Shown in pieces: positions 19,928-28,084 of a stretch of 36,373 nt of DNA. The notes below the pieces were generated by a model. It ran no database searches, was not told the DNA's origin, and worked only from the letters and a program-made list of their open reading frames with translations. Within the stretch, counting starts at the first letter, position 1, and each line of letters starts with the position of its first letter. Made by a program: the position numbers and the translations under genes. The stretch comes from an uncultured Ideonella sp. (lineage in GTDB: Bacteria > Pseudomonadota > Gammaproteobacteria > Burkholderiales > Burkholderiaceae): positions 1-36,373 of the forward strand of contig CAMLGG010000019.1 of assembly GCA_946479475.1 (NCBI GenBank). The letters run 5' to 3'.

Positions 19928-20875
19928 TCACGGCCGTTCCTTCGCACGGCGAAGGTTGTCCTTCAACCGCTCGGGCACGCGTTCGTCGAAGCCAAGCGCA
20001 ACGCGGCGCACTTCCGCCGAGTCGGCAGGCGCATGGCCGACGCCGAGCGCGCTGGCGCGCGGCGCCTGTATGGCCGTGACGGTCCCGCTCACCCGGCCCA
20101 GCCCGGTGATCTCGCACTCGACCACGTCGCCCGGGTCGACGCTGCGCGAGTGGCAAGGGGTGCCCATCAGGATCACATCGCCGGCCAGCAAGGTGATGTG
20201 CCTGGCGATATCCGCGATCACGTAGTGCGGTCCCCAGATCGTCTCTTCGCCAATTTGCGCTTCCTGCACGACCTGGCCGTTGACGTAGGTCCGCAGCGTC
20301 TGCTTGAACAGGTCCACGCCCCTGACGAGTCCCGGGCCGATCGGCAGCAGCGTGTCGGCGCCCTTGACGCGCAGCATGCTGCCTTGGTCGGTATCCCGGA
20401 AGTCCTGCACGCCCATGTCCAGCGCCGGGCAGAAGCCTTCCATGAAGTCCCAGGCCTCGTCGGGCGTCACGTTGCGGCAGGTGCGCGCGATGACCACCGC
20501 GTACTCGCCCTCGTAGTTGAGGTACTTGCAGTCAGCCGGCTTGAGGATCTCGCCACGGTGCCCGTTGAGCGCCGTGGTGGGCTTCATGAAGTACGTTGGC
20601 GACTCGGTCGGCCTGGGCTTGTTGCGCGTCTCGACGCTGCGGGAGCTGTAGCTGATGTGAACGGCAATGACCTTCGTCGGCGCCACCGGCGGCAGGTAGG
20701 CCTGCGTTTCGGCATCCAGAACGCGCCCGTCGTCCAGGCGCAGCCGACCCTGGTCGGCCCCCGACTCGATCATCGTGCCCCAGAAGGCGCTGCCGCCCAC
20801 GAGCACACGGCGCCGCTCGACACGCGGACCGCGAAAGACCGACGGGACGGATGACAGCGGAAACTCGAAGTTCAT
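19928..20875 (-). CDS. Fumarylacetoacetate hydrolase family protein (HpaG-like isomerase/decarboxylase)
   Basis: The 315-residue product has an N-terminal extension of about 65 residues and an FAH-fold domain. The metal site is readable as YEGEYAVV (Glu122, Glu124) and Asp153 in FCPALDMGVQDF. The segments FMKPTTAL and VILMGTPCHS match the family. In homoprotocatechuate breakdown, FAH-fold HpaG decarboxylates 5-oxo-pent-3-ene-1,2,5-tricarboxylate and isomerises the product. The enterobacterial enzyme carries two such domains, while this one has one. It lies 3 bases after hpaD in the operon, which supports this role, but other FAH-family hydrolase activities cannot be excluded. The usual YTVANDVSxRD-type segment is altered here. 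Confidence 0.78.
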   Translation of the reverse strand: MNFEFPLSSVPSVFRGPRVERRRVLVGGSAFWGTMIESGADQGRLRLDDGRVLDAETQAYLPPVAPTKVIAVHISYSSRSVETRNKPRPTESPTYFMKPTTALNGHRGEILKPADCKYLNYEGEYAVVIARTCRNVTPDEAWDFMEGFCPALDMGVQDFRDTDQGSMLRVKGADTLLPIGPGLVRGVDLFKQTLRTYVNGQVVQEAQIGEETIWGPHYVIADIARHITLLAGDVILMGTPCHSRSVDPGDVVECEITGLGRVSGTVTAIQAPRASALGVGHAPADSAEVRRVALGFDERVPERLKDNLRRAKERP

Positions 20876-20878
20876 GGC

Positions 20879-21808
20879 TCAGGCCCTCGCACGCGACGCG
20901 AGCGCATGCTCGCCGGCCGCGGGTTGGTTGGCGGGGTGCGACGCGGTGTCGAACCACATGTGGATGTTCCCGGTGCCCCGGGCGTTCTCGTAGGCCGACA
21001 GTGCCTCGCCCTTGGCTCTGCAGTCGGCGCCACCCATTGCACCGAGCATCTGCAGGTAGTGCGCGCCGAAGGCTTCCCACGGCAGCCGTCGGTACTCGTC
21101 GTTCCAGCGGTCCAGGATCTGGTCGTGCCGGCCTGCCTCGAGCAGCGCGATGGCGCCCTTGTCGCTGGCCATGTTCTCGGGCGACGAGACGTTGGATTCG
21201 TGGAAGATGCGCGGGTGCCTCGGTGTCCAGTCGATGCTGTTGAACCTGTGGCTCAAGGCACCCGAGGCGAGCAGGACCACGCGCAGCTTGCTGCGTTCGA
21301 TCGCTTCGCTGATCACCTCGCCGGACTTGACGAAGTGCGGCCAGTCGCAGTTCTGGCACGAACTCACCGTCACCACCGGTGTGTCCGACAGCTCCAGCCG
21401 CAGGTGCTTGACGAGATTGATGGTGGCGTACTGGCGTCCGAGGTCGGGATGGCAGATCGCGCGGTTGAAGCCGCCACGCTCGCGCGAGACCGCCTCGATG
21501 GCCAATGCCAGTTCAGGATGCCCGCGGTAGTCGTAAGGCACCCCATGCAGGTACCACGGCATCTCATCCGAGATGTAGCTGCCTTGGTAGCGCCTGCCGC
21601 CATCCACGAGGTGGTAGCCGGTCGTGAACCAGTGGCTGTCGAAGATCATCACGACGTCCGGTTGGACGTCCTCGATCCTCTGGCGCAGGCGCGCGTAGCC
21701 GGCGATCAGGTCGGAGTCCGTGCCTGCGCCCATGGCGCGCCGAAACTCCTCGCACTGCATCAGGCCAGGATGGTGTGACACGAGCGCCGCGCCGACGATC
21801 TTTCCCAT
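20879..21808 (-). CDS. hpaD: 3,4-dihydroxyphenylacetate 2,3-dioxygenase (class III extradiol)
   Basis: HpaD opens the ring of homoprotocatechuate next to the hydroxyls, giving 5-carboxymethyl-2-hydroxymuconate semialdehyde, with Fe(II) or Mn(II). The 309-residue LigB-superfamily protein has candidate metal ligands His12/His13 in ALVSHHPGL and His59 in FDSHW. The family segment ASGALSHRF is present. The stretch YISDEMPWYLHGVPYDYRGHPEL parallels the E. coli HpaD region of the same position. The start at 21808 is set by AGGAG, which overlaps the hpaE stop (TAGGAG). It ends 3 bases before the FAH-family gene. A related substrate is possible, but the neighbours support homoprotocatechuate. Confidence 0.86.
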   Translation of the reverse strand: MGKIVGAALVSHHPGLMQCEEFRRAMGAGTDSDLIAGYARLRQRIEDVQPDVVMIFDSHWFTTGYHLVDGGRRYQGSYISDEMPWYLHGVPYDYRGHPELALAIEAVSRERGGFNRAICHPDLGRQYATINLVKHLRLELSDTPVVTVSSCQNCDWPHFVKSGEVISEAIERSKLRVVLLASGALSHRFNSIDWTPRHPRIFHESNVSSPENMASDKGAIALLEAGRHDQILDRWNDEYRRLPWEAFGAHYLQMLGAMGGADCRAKGEALSAYENARGTGNIHMWFDTASHPANQPAAGEHALASRARA

Positions 21809-21816
21809 GAGAACTC

Positions 21817-23301
21817 CTATCGATGGGCGAAACTGGCGTGGAAGGGCTTCTTCGGCACGACGACATCCTTGACGTCGCAGAAGAACTCGAAGCTCCAGTC
21901 CCCGCCTTCCCGGCCGATGCCACTGCGCTTGATGCCGCCAAACGGGGCAGCAAGGTCGCGGATGCCGAAGCTGTTGATCCAGATGAAGCCGGTGCGCACG
22001 CGCTCGGCCACCGCGGTGGCATGCGCGACTTCGCCGTAGCACACGCCGCCCAGGCCGTAATCGGTGCCGTTGGCCAGTTGCAGGACCTCCTCGTCGCTGG
22101 TGAAGGTCTGCAGCGTCAGCACCGGTCCGAACACTTCGTTCTGGACGATCTCGTCGTCCTGGCGGACCTGCGTGACCATGGTGGGCTGGAAGTACTGCTG
22201 GCCGAACGGGTGGGCCTGGCCGCCCCACAGCAGTCGGGCGCCGCCGGCGACCGCGCGATCCACGAAGCCCTTGACGCGCTCGACCTGGCGAGGGTGGATG
22301 ATCGGTCCCACCTCCGTCGTCTCGTCTCGCGGGTCGCCGACGACAAGGCGGTCCACGATGTCGCGCATCAATGCGATGAACCGGTCGGCCACGCGGGCAT
22401 GCACGAGGAAGCGGGTTCCCGCGAGGCACACCTGGCCTGCGTTGCGATACATGAGCGCGCCCGTGGCGGCGGCCGCTTCCAGGTCGGCATCCTCCAGGAC
22501 GATGAAGGCGCTCTTGCCCCCGAGCTCCAGGCTGCACGGCACGAGGTTCGCGCCGGCCGCCTGCGCGATCCACTTCGCCGTGGGCACGCTGCCGGTGAAT
22601 GACACGCGTGCCAGGCGTGCGTCGCTGACGAGGCGCGCCCCGGTGGTCGCGCCACTGCCTTGCACGAGGTTGAATACCCCCGGTGGAAGCCCTGCCGCAT
22701 CGGCGGCGTCGGCCAGCAACGAGCAGGTCAGCGGCGCCCACTCCGGCGGTTTCAGGATGCAGGTGTTGCCGGCGGCCAGCGCGGGGCCGAGCTTCCAGGT
22801 GGACAGCATCAGCGGTGCGTTCCACGGCGTGATGATGGCCACGACGCCGGCCGGGTCGTGGCGCACGAGGTGGTGAGCCTGCTCGGTGTCGAGCGTCCGG
22901 TCCTGCAGCGAAAGTGCATGCTCCGCGAACCAGCGGATGTTGAGCATCGCTCGCGGCACCACGCCATGGCGCATGCGCGACAGCAGCACGCCTGCGTCGT
23001 TGCTCTCCACGACGCACAAGGCCTCGGCCCGCTTGCCGATTTCGTCCGCGAAGCGGTCCAGGCAGGCCTTGCGTTCAGCGGCCGTCAGGGCGCTCCACGC
23101 CGGGAAGGCGGCCTGCGCGGCCTGCACGGCTGCGTCGACCTCGCCTTCTCCGGCTTCGCAGACCCTTCCCAGAAGAGACTGGTCGATCGGACAGAAGAGG
23201 TCGAAGCTGGACGCCGATGCCACGCGGCGTCCGTCGATGTAGTGCTCCGGCGAAACATCGTGGCCGGCGATGTTCAAGCTGGGCAGCGAAGGGGCAGGCA
23301 T
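21817..23301 (-). CDS. hpaE: 5-carboxymethyl-2-hydroxymuconate semialdehyde dehydrogenase
   Basis: HpaE oxidises the ring-cleavage aldehyde to 5-carboxymethyl-2-hydroxymuconate with NAD+. The 494-residue aldehyde dehydrogenase has Asn161 in ITPWNAP, the general base Glu259 in SLELGGKS and the nucleophile Cys292 in NAGQVCLAGTR, all in order. Start ATG 23301 is preferred over the in-frame TTG at 23316, because GGAGAG lies 7 bases before it. Assignment to HpaE among aldehyde dehydrogenases rests on its place directly upstream of hpaD and downstream of hpaI and hpaH. Confidence 0.88.
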   Translation of the reverse strand: MPAPSLPSLNIAGHDVSPEHYIDGRRVASASSFDLFCPIDQSLLGRVCEAGEGEVDAAVQAAQAAFPAWSALTAAERKACLDRFADEIGKRAEALCVVESNDAGVLLSRMRHGVVPRAMLNIRWFAEHALSLQDRTLDTEQAHHLVRHDPAGVVAIITPWNAPLMLSTWKLGPALAAGNTCILKPPEWAPLTCSLLADAADAAGLPPGVFNLVQGSGATTGARLVSDARLARVSFTGSVPTAKWIAQAAGANLVPCSLELGGKSAFIVLEDADLEAAAATGALMYRNAGQVCLAGTRFLVHARVADRFIALMRDIVDRLVVGDPRDETTEVGPIIHPRQVERVKGFVDRAVAGGARLLWGGQAHPFGQQYFQPTMVTQVRQDDEIVQNEVFGPVLTLQTFTSDEEVLQLANGTDYGLGGVCYGEVAHATAVAERVRTGFIWINSFGIRDLAAPFGGIKRSGIGREGGDWSFEFFCDVKDVVVPKKPFHASFAHR

Positions 23302-23353
23302 GTCGGGTCTCTCCAATGGCGAGTGGTGGCTCGGCGAGCGAGGTCCATGGCGT

Positions 23354-24160
23354 TCAGTACGCCGCTTCGTGGGCGCCGGTTCTCCCCGGGGGCCTGAACT
23401 TGCCGGCGAGGGTGCGTACGGCTTGCGCGAGCATCGTGGCTTCGACCCCTACGGCCACGAAGCGCGCGCCGAGTTCGATGTAGCGCCGGGCAAGGGCTTC
23501 ATCGACGGACAGGACACCGGGTGCCTTGCCGGCCGCCAGGATGCGGGTGAAGGCGTGCTCTATCGCTGCGCGCACGTCGGCATGGCCGGGCTGCCCCAGC
23601 AAGCCCATGGACGCGGCCAGGTCCGCCGGGCCGATGAACACGCCGTCCACGCCCTCGGTAGCGGCAATCTGGTCGATCTGCTTCATCGCCGAAACGGTTT
23701 CCACCTGCACCAGGAGGCACACCCGTTGGTTCGCCTCCTGCAGGTAGTCTGGATAGGCGCTCCAGCGAGACGATCGCGCAAGGCCGCTGCCCACGCCGCG
23801 GATGCCCTGTGGCGGATAGCGCGTGGCCGCGACCAGGGCCCGCGCCTGCTCCGCGCTCTCGACCATGGGGACGAGCAAGGTGGTGGCCCCGATCTCCAGG
23901 ACCTGCTTGATGAGCGCGGGATCGCCGTGCGGGACTCGCACCACCGGATGGGAGGGATAGGGCGCGACCGCCTGCAGGACCGAGAGCGTGGAACGCAAGT
24001 CGTTCGGCCCATGCTCACCGTCCACCAGCAGCCAGTCGAACCCGGCCGTGGCACACAACTCGGCCGAATAGGGATCGGCCAGGCCCATCCACAGGCCGAT
24101 GCGCGCACCGGGTTCGGCGATGGCCCGCTTGAAGCTGTTCTCAGGCGTCTGCATGGCCAT
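23354..24160 (-). CDS. hpaI: 4-hydroxy-2-oxoheptane-1,7-dioate aldolase
   Basis: HpaI splits 4-hydroxy-2-oxoheptanedioate into pyruvate and succinate semialdehyde, a class II (metal-dependent) aldolase. The 268-residue TIM barrel has the catalytic His50 in [11 protein letters not shown], Arg75 in VVRVPHGDP, the metal Glu in [10 protein letters not shown] and Asp in [12 protein letters not shown]. Start ATG 24160 overlaps the hpaH stop (ATGA); ATG 24154 is an alternative. A 52-base gap, the largest in the operon before hpaE, follows. Confidence 0.9.
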   Translation of the reverse strand: MAMQTPENSFKRAIAEPGARIGLWMGLADPYSAELCATAGFDWLLVDGEHGPNDLRSTLSVLQAVAPYPSHPVVRVPHGDPALIKQVLEIGATTLLVPMVESAEQARALVAATRYPPQGIRGVGSGLARSSRWSAYPDYLQEANQRVCLLVQVETVSAMKQIDQIAATEGVDGVFIGPADLAASMGLLGQPGHADVRAAIEHAFTRILAAGKAPGVLSVDEALARRYIELGARFVAVGVEATMLAQAVRTLAGKFRPPGRTGAHEAAY

Positions 24161-24963
24161 CAGACGAAGCGCACCGAGATGGATCCCAAGGGACCGTAGT
24201 CGGCATGAAAAGTGTCCCCTGCTGCACAGGCCACGGGCCGCGTGAACGAGCCGCCAAGCACGATCTCGCCAGCCTCCAGCCGTTCGTCATGGGCGGCCAG
24301 TTTGCTGGCCAGCCATGCCACGCCGTTGGCCGGGTGGTTGAGCACCGCTGCGCCGAGGCCGGACTCCTCGATGACGCCGTTCTTGTAGAGAAGGGCTCCC
24401 GCCCAGCGCCAGTCCACGGCCTGCGGCTTCATCGGCCGGCCGCCCAGCACGATCCCTGCATTGGCCGCGTTGTCGGCGATGGTGTCCAGCACCTTGCGCG
24501 GCGCCTTGGTTTCGCGGTCGAACTGTTCGATGCGGGCGTCTATGAGCTCCAGCGCGGGCACCACGTAGTCCGTGGCGTTCAGGACGTCGAACATCGTGAC
24601 GCGCGGCCCGTCCAATGGCCTGGCCAGGACGAACGCGAACTCGACCTCGAACCGTGGGACGATGAAGCGCGCCGCCTCGACTTCCGACCCATCCTGGATG
24701 AGCATCCTGTCCAGCAGCGTGCCGTAGTCGGGTTCCGTGATCTGCGAAGCCATCTGCATGGCTCGTGACGTCAGGCCGATCTTGTGACCGATCACGCTGC
24801 GGCCATCGGCTCGCTCCAGCTTCATCCACTCCCGCTGGATGGCGTAGCTGTCCGCGATCTCGAGCGCGGGGTAGCGCCTGGAGAACTGTTGAACCTGCCT
24901 GCGGCTTCGCTCTGATTCGCGCAGTTCCTGAGCGAGCGCGACGTGGGTCGAGCTTTCGAGCAT
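24160..24963 (-). CDS. hpaH: 2-oxohept-3-ene-1,7-dioate hydratase
   Basis: HpaH adds water to 2-oxohept-3-enedioate to give the substrate of HpaI. The 267-residue protein belongs to the MhpD/HpaH hydratase family. Metal-binding acidic residues are visible as Glu106 and Glu108 in [13 protein letters not shown] and Glu139 in ALELIDARI, with IGHKIGLTS (58-66) in the substrate pocket. GGAG 5 bases before ATG 24963 sets the start. It is the first gene of the minus-strand operon and faces an AT-rich divergent spacer that probably holds its promoter and operator. Confidence 0.9.
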   Translation of the reverse strand: MLESSTHVALAQELRESERSRRQVQQFSRRYPALEIADSYAIQREWMKLERADGRSVIGHKIGLTSRAMQMASQITEPDYGTLLDRMLIQDGSEVEAARFIVPRFEVEFAFVLARPLDGPRVTMFDVLNATDYVVPALELIDARIEQFDRETKAPRKVLDTIADNAANAGIVLGGRPMKPQAVDWRWAGALLYKNGVIEESGLGAAVLNHPANGVAWLASKLAAHDERLEAGEIVLGGSFTRPVACAAGDTFHADYGPLGSISVRFV

Positions 24964-25047
24964 GGGGTCTCCATGGGCACGCCTCGGCGGCGCGACTGGC
25001 TGTTGATGCCGTGCAGTGTTCCTTTCGAGGCGACAACCAACAATCAG

Positions 25048-25086
25048 TCGATCGTGATCAATATTCAAGCTGGAATTGATAATCGA
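25048..25086. promoter_or_regulatory. AT-rich divergent operator candidate upstream of hpaH
   Basis: Within the 228-base spacer between hpaH and the plus-strand unknown gene is an unusually AT-rich stretch. It holds ATCAAT (25057-25062) and ATTGAT (25075-25080) as a 6-base inverted repeat spaced by 12, and inside it the near palindrome TTCAAGCTGGAA (25064-25075). This form suits a dimeric regulator such as a LysR, MarR or IclR protein. No regulator gene is adjacent. Confidence 0.4.
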
Positions 25087-25191
25087 CGGTGGGTCGGCTT
25101 CGCCCGCAGCCGACCGGTGGGCCTTGAGCGCGCCGACATGGCCCTGGGCGGTTGGTCGAGAATCGAGGCCCCCTGGCCTCGCCCCTGACGC

Positions 25192-26265
25192 ATGAACGAC
25201 GACCTCAGTCTTTGGGACGGCACCCTGCTGCTTCCCGCCAGCTTCGACCAGGCCCGCCTGGGCCTGGAGCGGCTTGATGCCGAGAAGCCAGGGCCCAGCC
25301 TGAAGTTCCAGGCGTTGGCGCAGGCGTTGCAGTCGCAGCCGGCCCTGGACGCCGCATGGGTGCAGGCCCTCGTGGAGCGGGCCAAGCGGCTGCCGGACGC
25401 CGTCTGGAAGCTGAGCCTGCCTGCCAGCGGCCTGGTTCAAGCGCTGCAGGCTGTCGTCCACCAAGCCACGGCGCTCGGCCTGGTCGTCTTCTCCGAGCCG
25501 CTGCGCATGGTCTTCCTTCCCGGAGGTGGTGTGCTGCCGCCGCAGATGCAGGCGCAGTGGGCACAGCTGACGGCCCGGCATCAGGAAGCACCGCCGCTCA
25601 CCAAGACAGAGGTCACACAGCTCACCGCGACGCTGATGCGCAAGCAGCTGGCGCCGCATGGCTTCCTGCCGCGCAGGATCGAAGACGACTGGGACGCGCA
25701 GTTCGTGCGCCCGACTCGCGACGGCTACCAGTCCGTGCTGATGCGCGTCATCGGAGACGTCCCCTTCCTGCGCTGCGTTGTGCGTTGCACGCACCGCAGC
25801 GAGGAGGTCGAAACCATCTTTGAACAGGTCTTCGGGCCCGCCATCCGCAACCGGGAGACCTTCTGGTTCAACCCGTCGATCTTCGTCGGCTCGAGTGGTG
25901 GTGCCCTGCCCATCGAGAACTCGGCCGACATACGTGCGGTGCTCGACGTCCTTGAGCGCCACGGGATGCCGCCGCTCGAACTGGCTCGCGAACCCGGTGG
26001 CCTGGATCGCCTGATGAACGAACCGCAGCGCTTCCCGTTCAGCTTTCCCGACCTGCATCCGCTGGCCCCTCGCAACCTGGCCGACGAGTACGTCTCCTGC
26101 GGCCGCAACCTGTGCTTGAAGACCTTGATCGTTGCCTGGCTCGCCAGGAATCCGGCGTTCGAGAACCGCGTCGCCGATCTGCGCGGGTTCGTCAAGCAGC
26201 GTGTGGACGTCTCGGAGGAGGATCTCGCCCGCGTGGTCGACCACCTGCGTGCCATGCGGGCGTGA
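25192..26265 (+). CDS. Uncharacterised 357-residue protein
   Basis: The family is not recognised. The product is soluble in appearance, with no signal peptide or membrane segment. The N-terminal half (1-145) is helical and rich in Ala, Leu and Gln. The second part begins TLMRKQLAPHGFLPRRIEDDWDAQFVR with alternating strand-like segments (residues about 145-215). The C-terminus has WLARNPAFENRVADLRGFVK. It is transcribed away from hpaH and is alone on its strand. Codon use is like that of its neighbours, and the coherent length and charge pattern support a real gene. No good ribosome binding site is seen before ATG 25192. Confidence 0.72.
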   Translation: MNDDLSLWDGTLLLPASFDQARLGLERLDAEKPGPSLKFQALAQALQSQPALDAAWVQALVERAKRLPDAVWKLSLPASGLVQALQAVVHQATALGLVVFSEPLRMVFLPGGGVLPPQMQAQWAQLTARHQEAPPLTKTEVTQLTATLMRKQLAPHGFLPRRIEDDWDAQFVRPTRDGYQSVLMRVIGDVPFLRCVVRCTHRSEEVETIFEQVFGPAIRNRETFWFNPSIFVGSSGGALPIENSADIRAVLDVLERHGMPPLELAREPGGLDRLMNEPQRFPFSFPDLHPLAPRNLADEYVSCGRNLCLKTLIVAWLARNPAFENRVADLRGFVKQRVDVSEEDLARVVDHLRAMRA

Positions 26266-26328
26266 CGCTGGGGCGCCTGCGAAGGCTGCCGCGTCGTCAG
26301 CCGGCTTCAGCTGCCGAGCAGTCGCGGT

Positions 26329-26348
26329 CCGGCCCGCGCACGGGCCGG
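26329..26348. other. Hairpin between the unknown gene and the DUF305 gene
   Basis: CCGGCCCG (26329-26336) and CGGGCCGG (26341-26348) form a perfect 8-base stem with a 4-base loop. No T-run follows. It may stabilise the 3' end of the upstream mRNA. Confidence 0.4.
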
Positions 26349-26507
26349 CCGACGGCGCGCCGTTGCGTCGGGCGGCACGGGGCTTGCCCGTGAGTTGGCG
26401 ACGGGCGGGTTGGCGCCAGGAAAGCCCTGGCCGGAGACGGACTTGCGGTCCGGCGTGCTCCCTGTGAACTTGCACGTCACTCGCCGGGCAACTGGAAGGG
26501 CACGAAG

Positions 26508-27077
26508 ATGAACGTCAAGCAGGACGCGGCTGACCAGATGACGAAGATGGGTTGGAGCCGCTTCTTCGCGATGATCGCTGTTTCGACCATCGTGATGTTC
26601 CCCTTGATGTACCAGCTGGTCTACACCGCGGATCACGCCACGTTCAGTCTGACTCGCCTGATTTCGGCGGTCGTGATGGGATGCGTGATGGCGGTCATCA
26701 TGCTGGCCTTCATGTGGAAGATGTACGCAGGTCCCACAACGAAGCTCGCGGTGCTGGCTGTATCGATCATCGCCGGCATTGGCTTTCTCGCCATCAACCG
26801 CCAGCAGAGCTTGATCGGCGATGTGAGTTTCATGAAGTCGATGATTCCGCATCACTCCATCGCGATCAACAATGCGCGGAAGGCCGATATCCGCGACCCT
26901 CGCGTGCGAAAGCTCGCCGACGGGATCATCCGTGCGCAGGTCAAGGAAATCGCCGAGATGAAGCTGCTATTGCGCGACATCGACAGAGACGGCACACGCG
27001 GCTCGACGACACTTTCACCGCGCACTGCCGACCTGACGCCGGACATGAAGCCGGAAATCGAGGAAGCCGTCCAGTGA
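26508..27077 (+). CDS. Membrane-anchored DUF305 protein
   Basis: The 189-residue product has three predicted membrane segments (about 18-38, 50-71, 79-96). A DUF305 core with the signature FMKSMIPHHSIAINNARKA (108-126) and a second helix pair RVRKLADGIIRAQVKEIAEMK follow. DUF305 proteins form a His/Met-bearing helical bundle and often occur with copper resistance genes, so metal handling is plausible. The exact function is unknown. GGAAGGGC about 10 bases before ATG 26508 serves as ribosome site. It is convergent with petA, and no other copper gene is visible nearby. Confidence 0.85.
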   Translation: MNVKQDAADQMTKMGWSRFFAMIAVSTIVMFPLMYQLVYTADHATFSLTRLISAVVMGCVMAVIMLAFMWKMYAGPTTKLAVLAVSIIAGIGFLAINRQQSLIGDVSFMKSMIPHHSIAINNARKADIRDPRVRKLADGIIRAQVKEIAEMKLLLRDIDRDGTRGSTTLSPRTADLTPDMKPEIEEAVQ

Positions 27078-27159
27078 GGAACGCGCATCTCCAGGCTGGC
27101 GATACCGGTCGTGCGGGACGCCGACCCCCGCGCCTTCTGGCTGCCTCGCGGCGGCCTTC

Positions 27160-27780
27160 TCAGGCGACCGGGTCCTCGCCGATCAGCAGGCGCGTGTCGC
27201 TGAGGTAGCGGTGCGGCGGCACCTCCAGGTTCGTCGGCGCCGGCTTGTTGCGGAACACGCGGCCTGCGCCGTCGAAGGTCGAGCCGTGGCAGGGGCAGAA
27301 GAAGCCGCCCGGCCAGTCGGCGGGCAGGCTGGGGTTGCCCGACCCAGCGGGCGCAGCGCTGGGCGAACAACCCAGGTGGGTGCAGATGCCTATCGCGACG
27401 AAGACCTCCGCCCGGGCCGAACGCGCGGCGTTCCTCGCATAGCCGGGCTGCTGGTCCTTGGCCGACCGGGGATCGGCCAGCTCGGCGTCGTGGCTCTCCA
27501 GCGCCTGGAGCATCTGCGGCGTCCGGCGAACGATCCACACGGGCTTGCCGCGCCACTCCACCGTCTTCAAGCCGCCTGGCGGGAGGTCGCCGATGTCGAC
27601 TTCGACCGACGCGCCGGAGGCCCTGGCGCGCTCGCTCGGCGCGAAGCTGCCGACGAAAGGCACGGCGGTGGCTGCAGCGGCCGCGGCGCCCGCTGCGCTC
27701 GTGGCGATCAGCCAGGCGCGCCGTTGCTCGGGATTCGCGGGCTCGGGGGGCAGGGCATGGGGCAGGGCATGTTCGGTCAT
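27160..27780 (-). CDS. petA: Ubiquinol-cytochrome c reductase iron-sulfur (Rieske) subunit
   Basis: PetA is the Rieske [2Fe-2S] protein of the cytochrome bc1 complex, moving electrons from ubiquinol to cytochrome c1. The 206-residue protein has a twin-arginine N-terminus (Arg20-Arg21), one membrane segment (about 23-45), and cluster ligands in CTHLGC (Cys133, His135) and CPCHGS (Cys162, His165). Cys138 and Cys164 are the disulfide pair. The C-terminal NKPAPTNLEVPPHRYLSD is typical of betaproteobacteria. petB and petC, normally directly downstream, are absent; the convergent DUF305 gene is there instead. It is thus an orphan, perhaps a second copy. A weakly structured 5' region precedes it. 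Confidence 0.92.
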   Translation of the reverse strand: MTEHALPHALPPEPANPEQRRAWLIATSAAGAAAAAATAVPFVGSFAPSERARASGASVEVDIGDLPPGGLKTVEWRGKPVWIVRRTPQMLQALESHDAELADPRSAKDQQPGYARNAARSARAEVFVAIGICTHLGCSPSAAPAGSGNPSLPADWPGGFFCPCHGSTFDGAGRVFRNKPAPTNLEVPPHRYLSDTRLLIGEDPVA

Positions 27781-27889
27781 GGGGCGATACGGAGTCGACT
27801 CGCCAACTGACGATCAAGCCCCGTGCCTGCCGGCCAAGGCGGGCCTCGCGTGCCGTGACAAGCACTTGCGCGAGCCGGGTGGCTGCCAC

Positions 27890-27917
27890 GCTGCCATTCG
27901 AGGCATGTCATGGCAGC
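27890..27917. other. Inverted repeat upstream of petA
   Basis: GCTGCCAT (27890-27897) and ATGGCAGC (27910-27917) form an 8-base stem around 12 bases, about 110 bases before the petA start. It could be an mRNA leader structure or an operator. Apart from this repeat, the LexA-type box and the small frames listed separately, the 562-base spacer 27781-28342 shows nothing recognisable. Confidence 0.35.
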
Positions 27918-28003
27918 CGGTGGCGCTGTTGGCGCCGTGGCCGCCTGCGGCCCCTCCCAGCCCCGGACTCAGTCGGTGGCGCGAGGCCCTTGCGGGCCGG
28001 ACT

Positions 28004-28084
28004 TCAAAGCCAGCCCCAGATCTTCAACAGCCAGGCCGGCGCGCTTCGACGGCTGGGACGGTAGCCTTCACGGATGTGACTCAT
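28004..28084 (-). CDS. Candidate SOS-controlled small cationic peptide
   Basis: A 26-residue frame starts at ATG 28084 with AGGAG (28090-28094) five bases upstream, a near-ideal ribosome site in otherwise empty sequence. The product has four arginines in its first half and a C-terminal stretch APAWLLKIWGWL with three tryptophans, so it is cationic and could associate with membranes. A LexA-type operator with an overlapping TATACT lies 57 bases upstream on the same strand. Short LexA-controlled membrane peptides such as TisB of E. coli show a similar arrangement, but there is no sequence similarity claim here. The short length means chance cannot be excluded. Confidence 0.4.
   Translation of the reverse strand: MSHIREGYRPSRRSAPAWLLKIWGWL

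Noticed and set aside
18694..19947. A 417-codon minus-strand frame over the B3/B4 gene
   Set aside because: It is in a different frame from the recognisable B3/B4 protein and shows only Arg-rich, low-complexity sequence.
26329..26348. Hairpin as an intrinsic terminator
   Set aside because: There is no T-run on either side, so it is listed only as a stem.
27777..27911. A 44-codon minus-strand frame whose stop overlaps the petA start (ATGA)
   Set aside because: The overlap hints at coupling, but there is no ribosome site, the product has no pattern, and the frame lies within an inverted repeat. It is probably chance.
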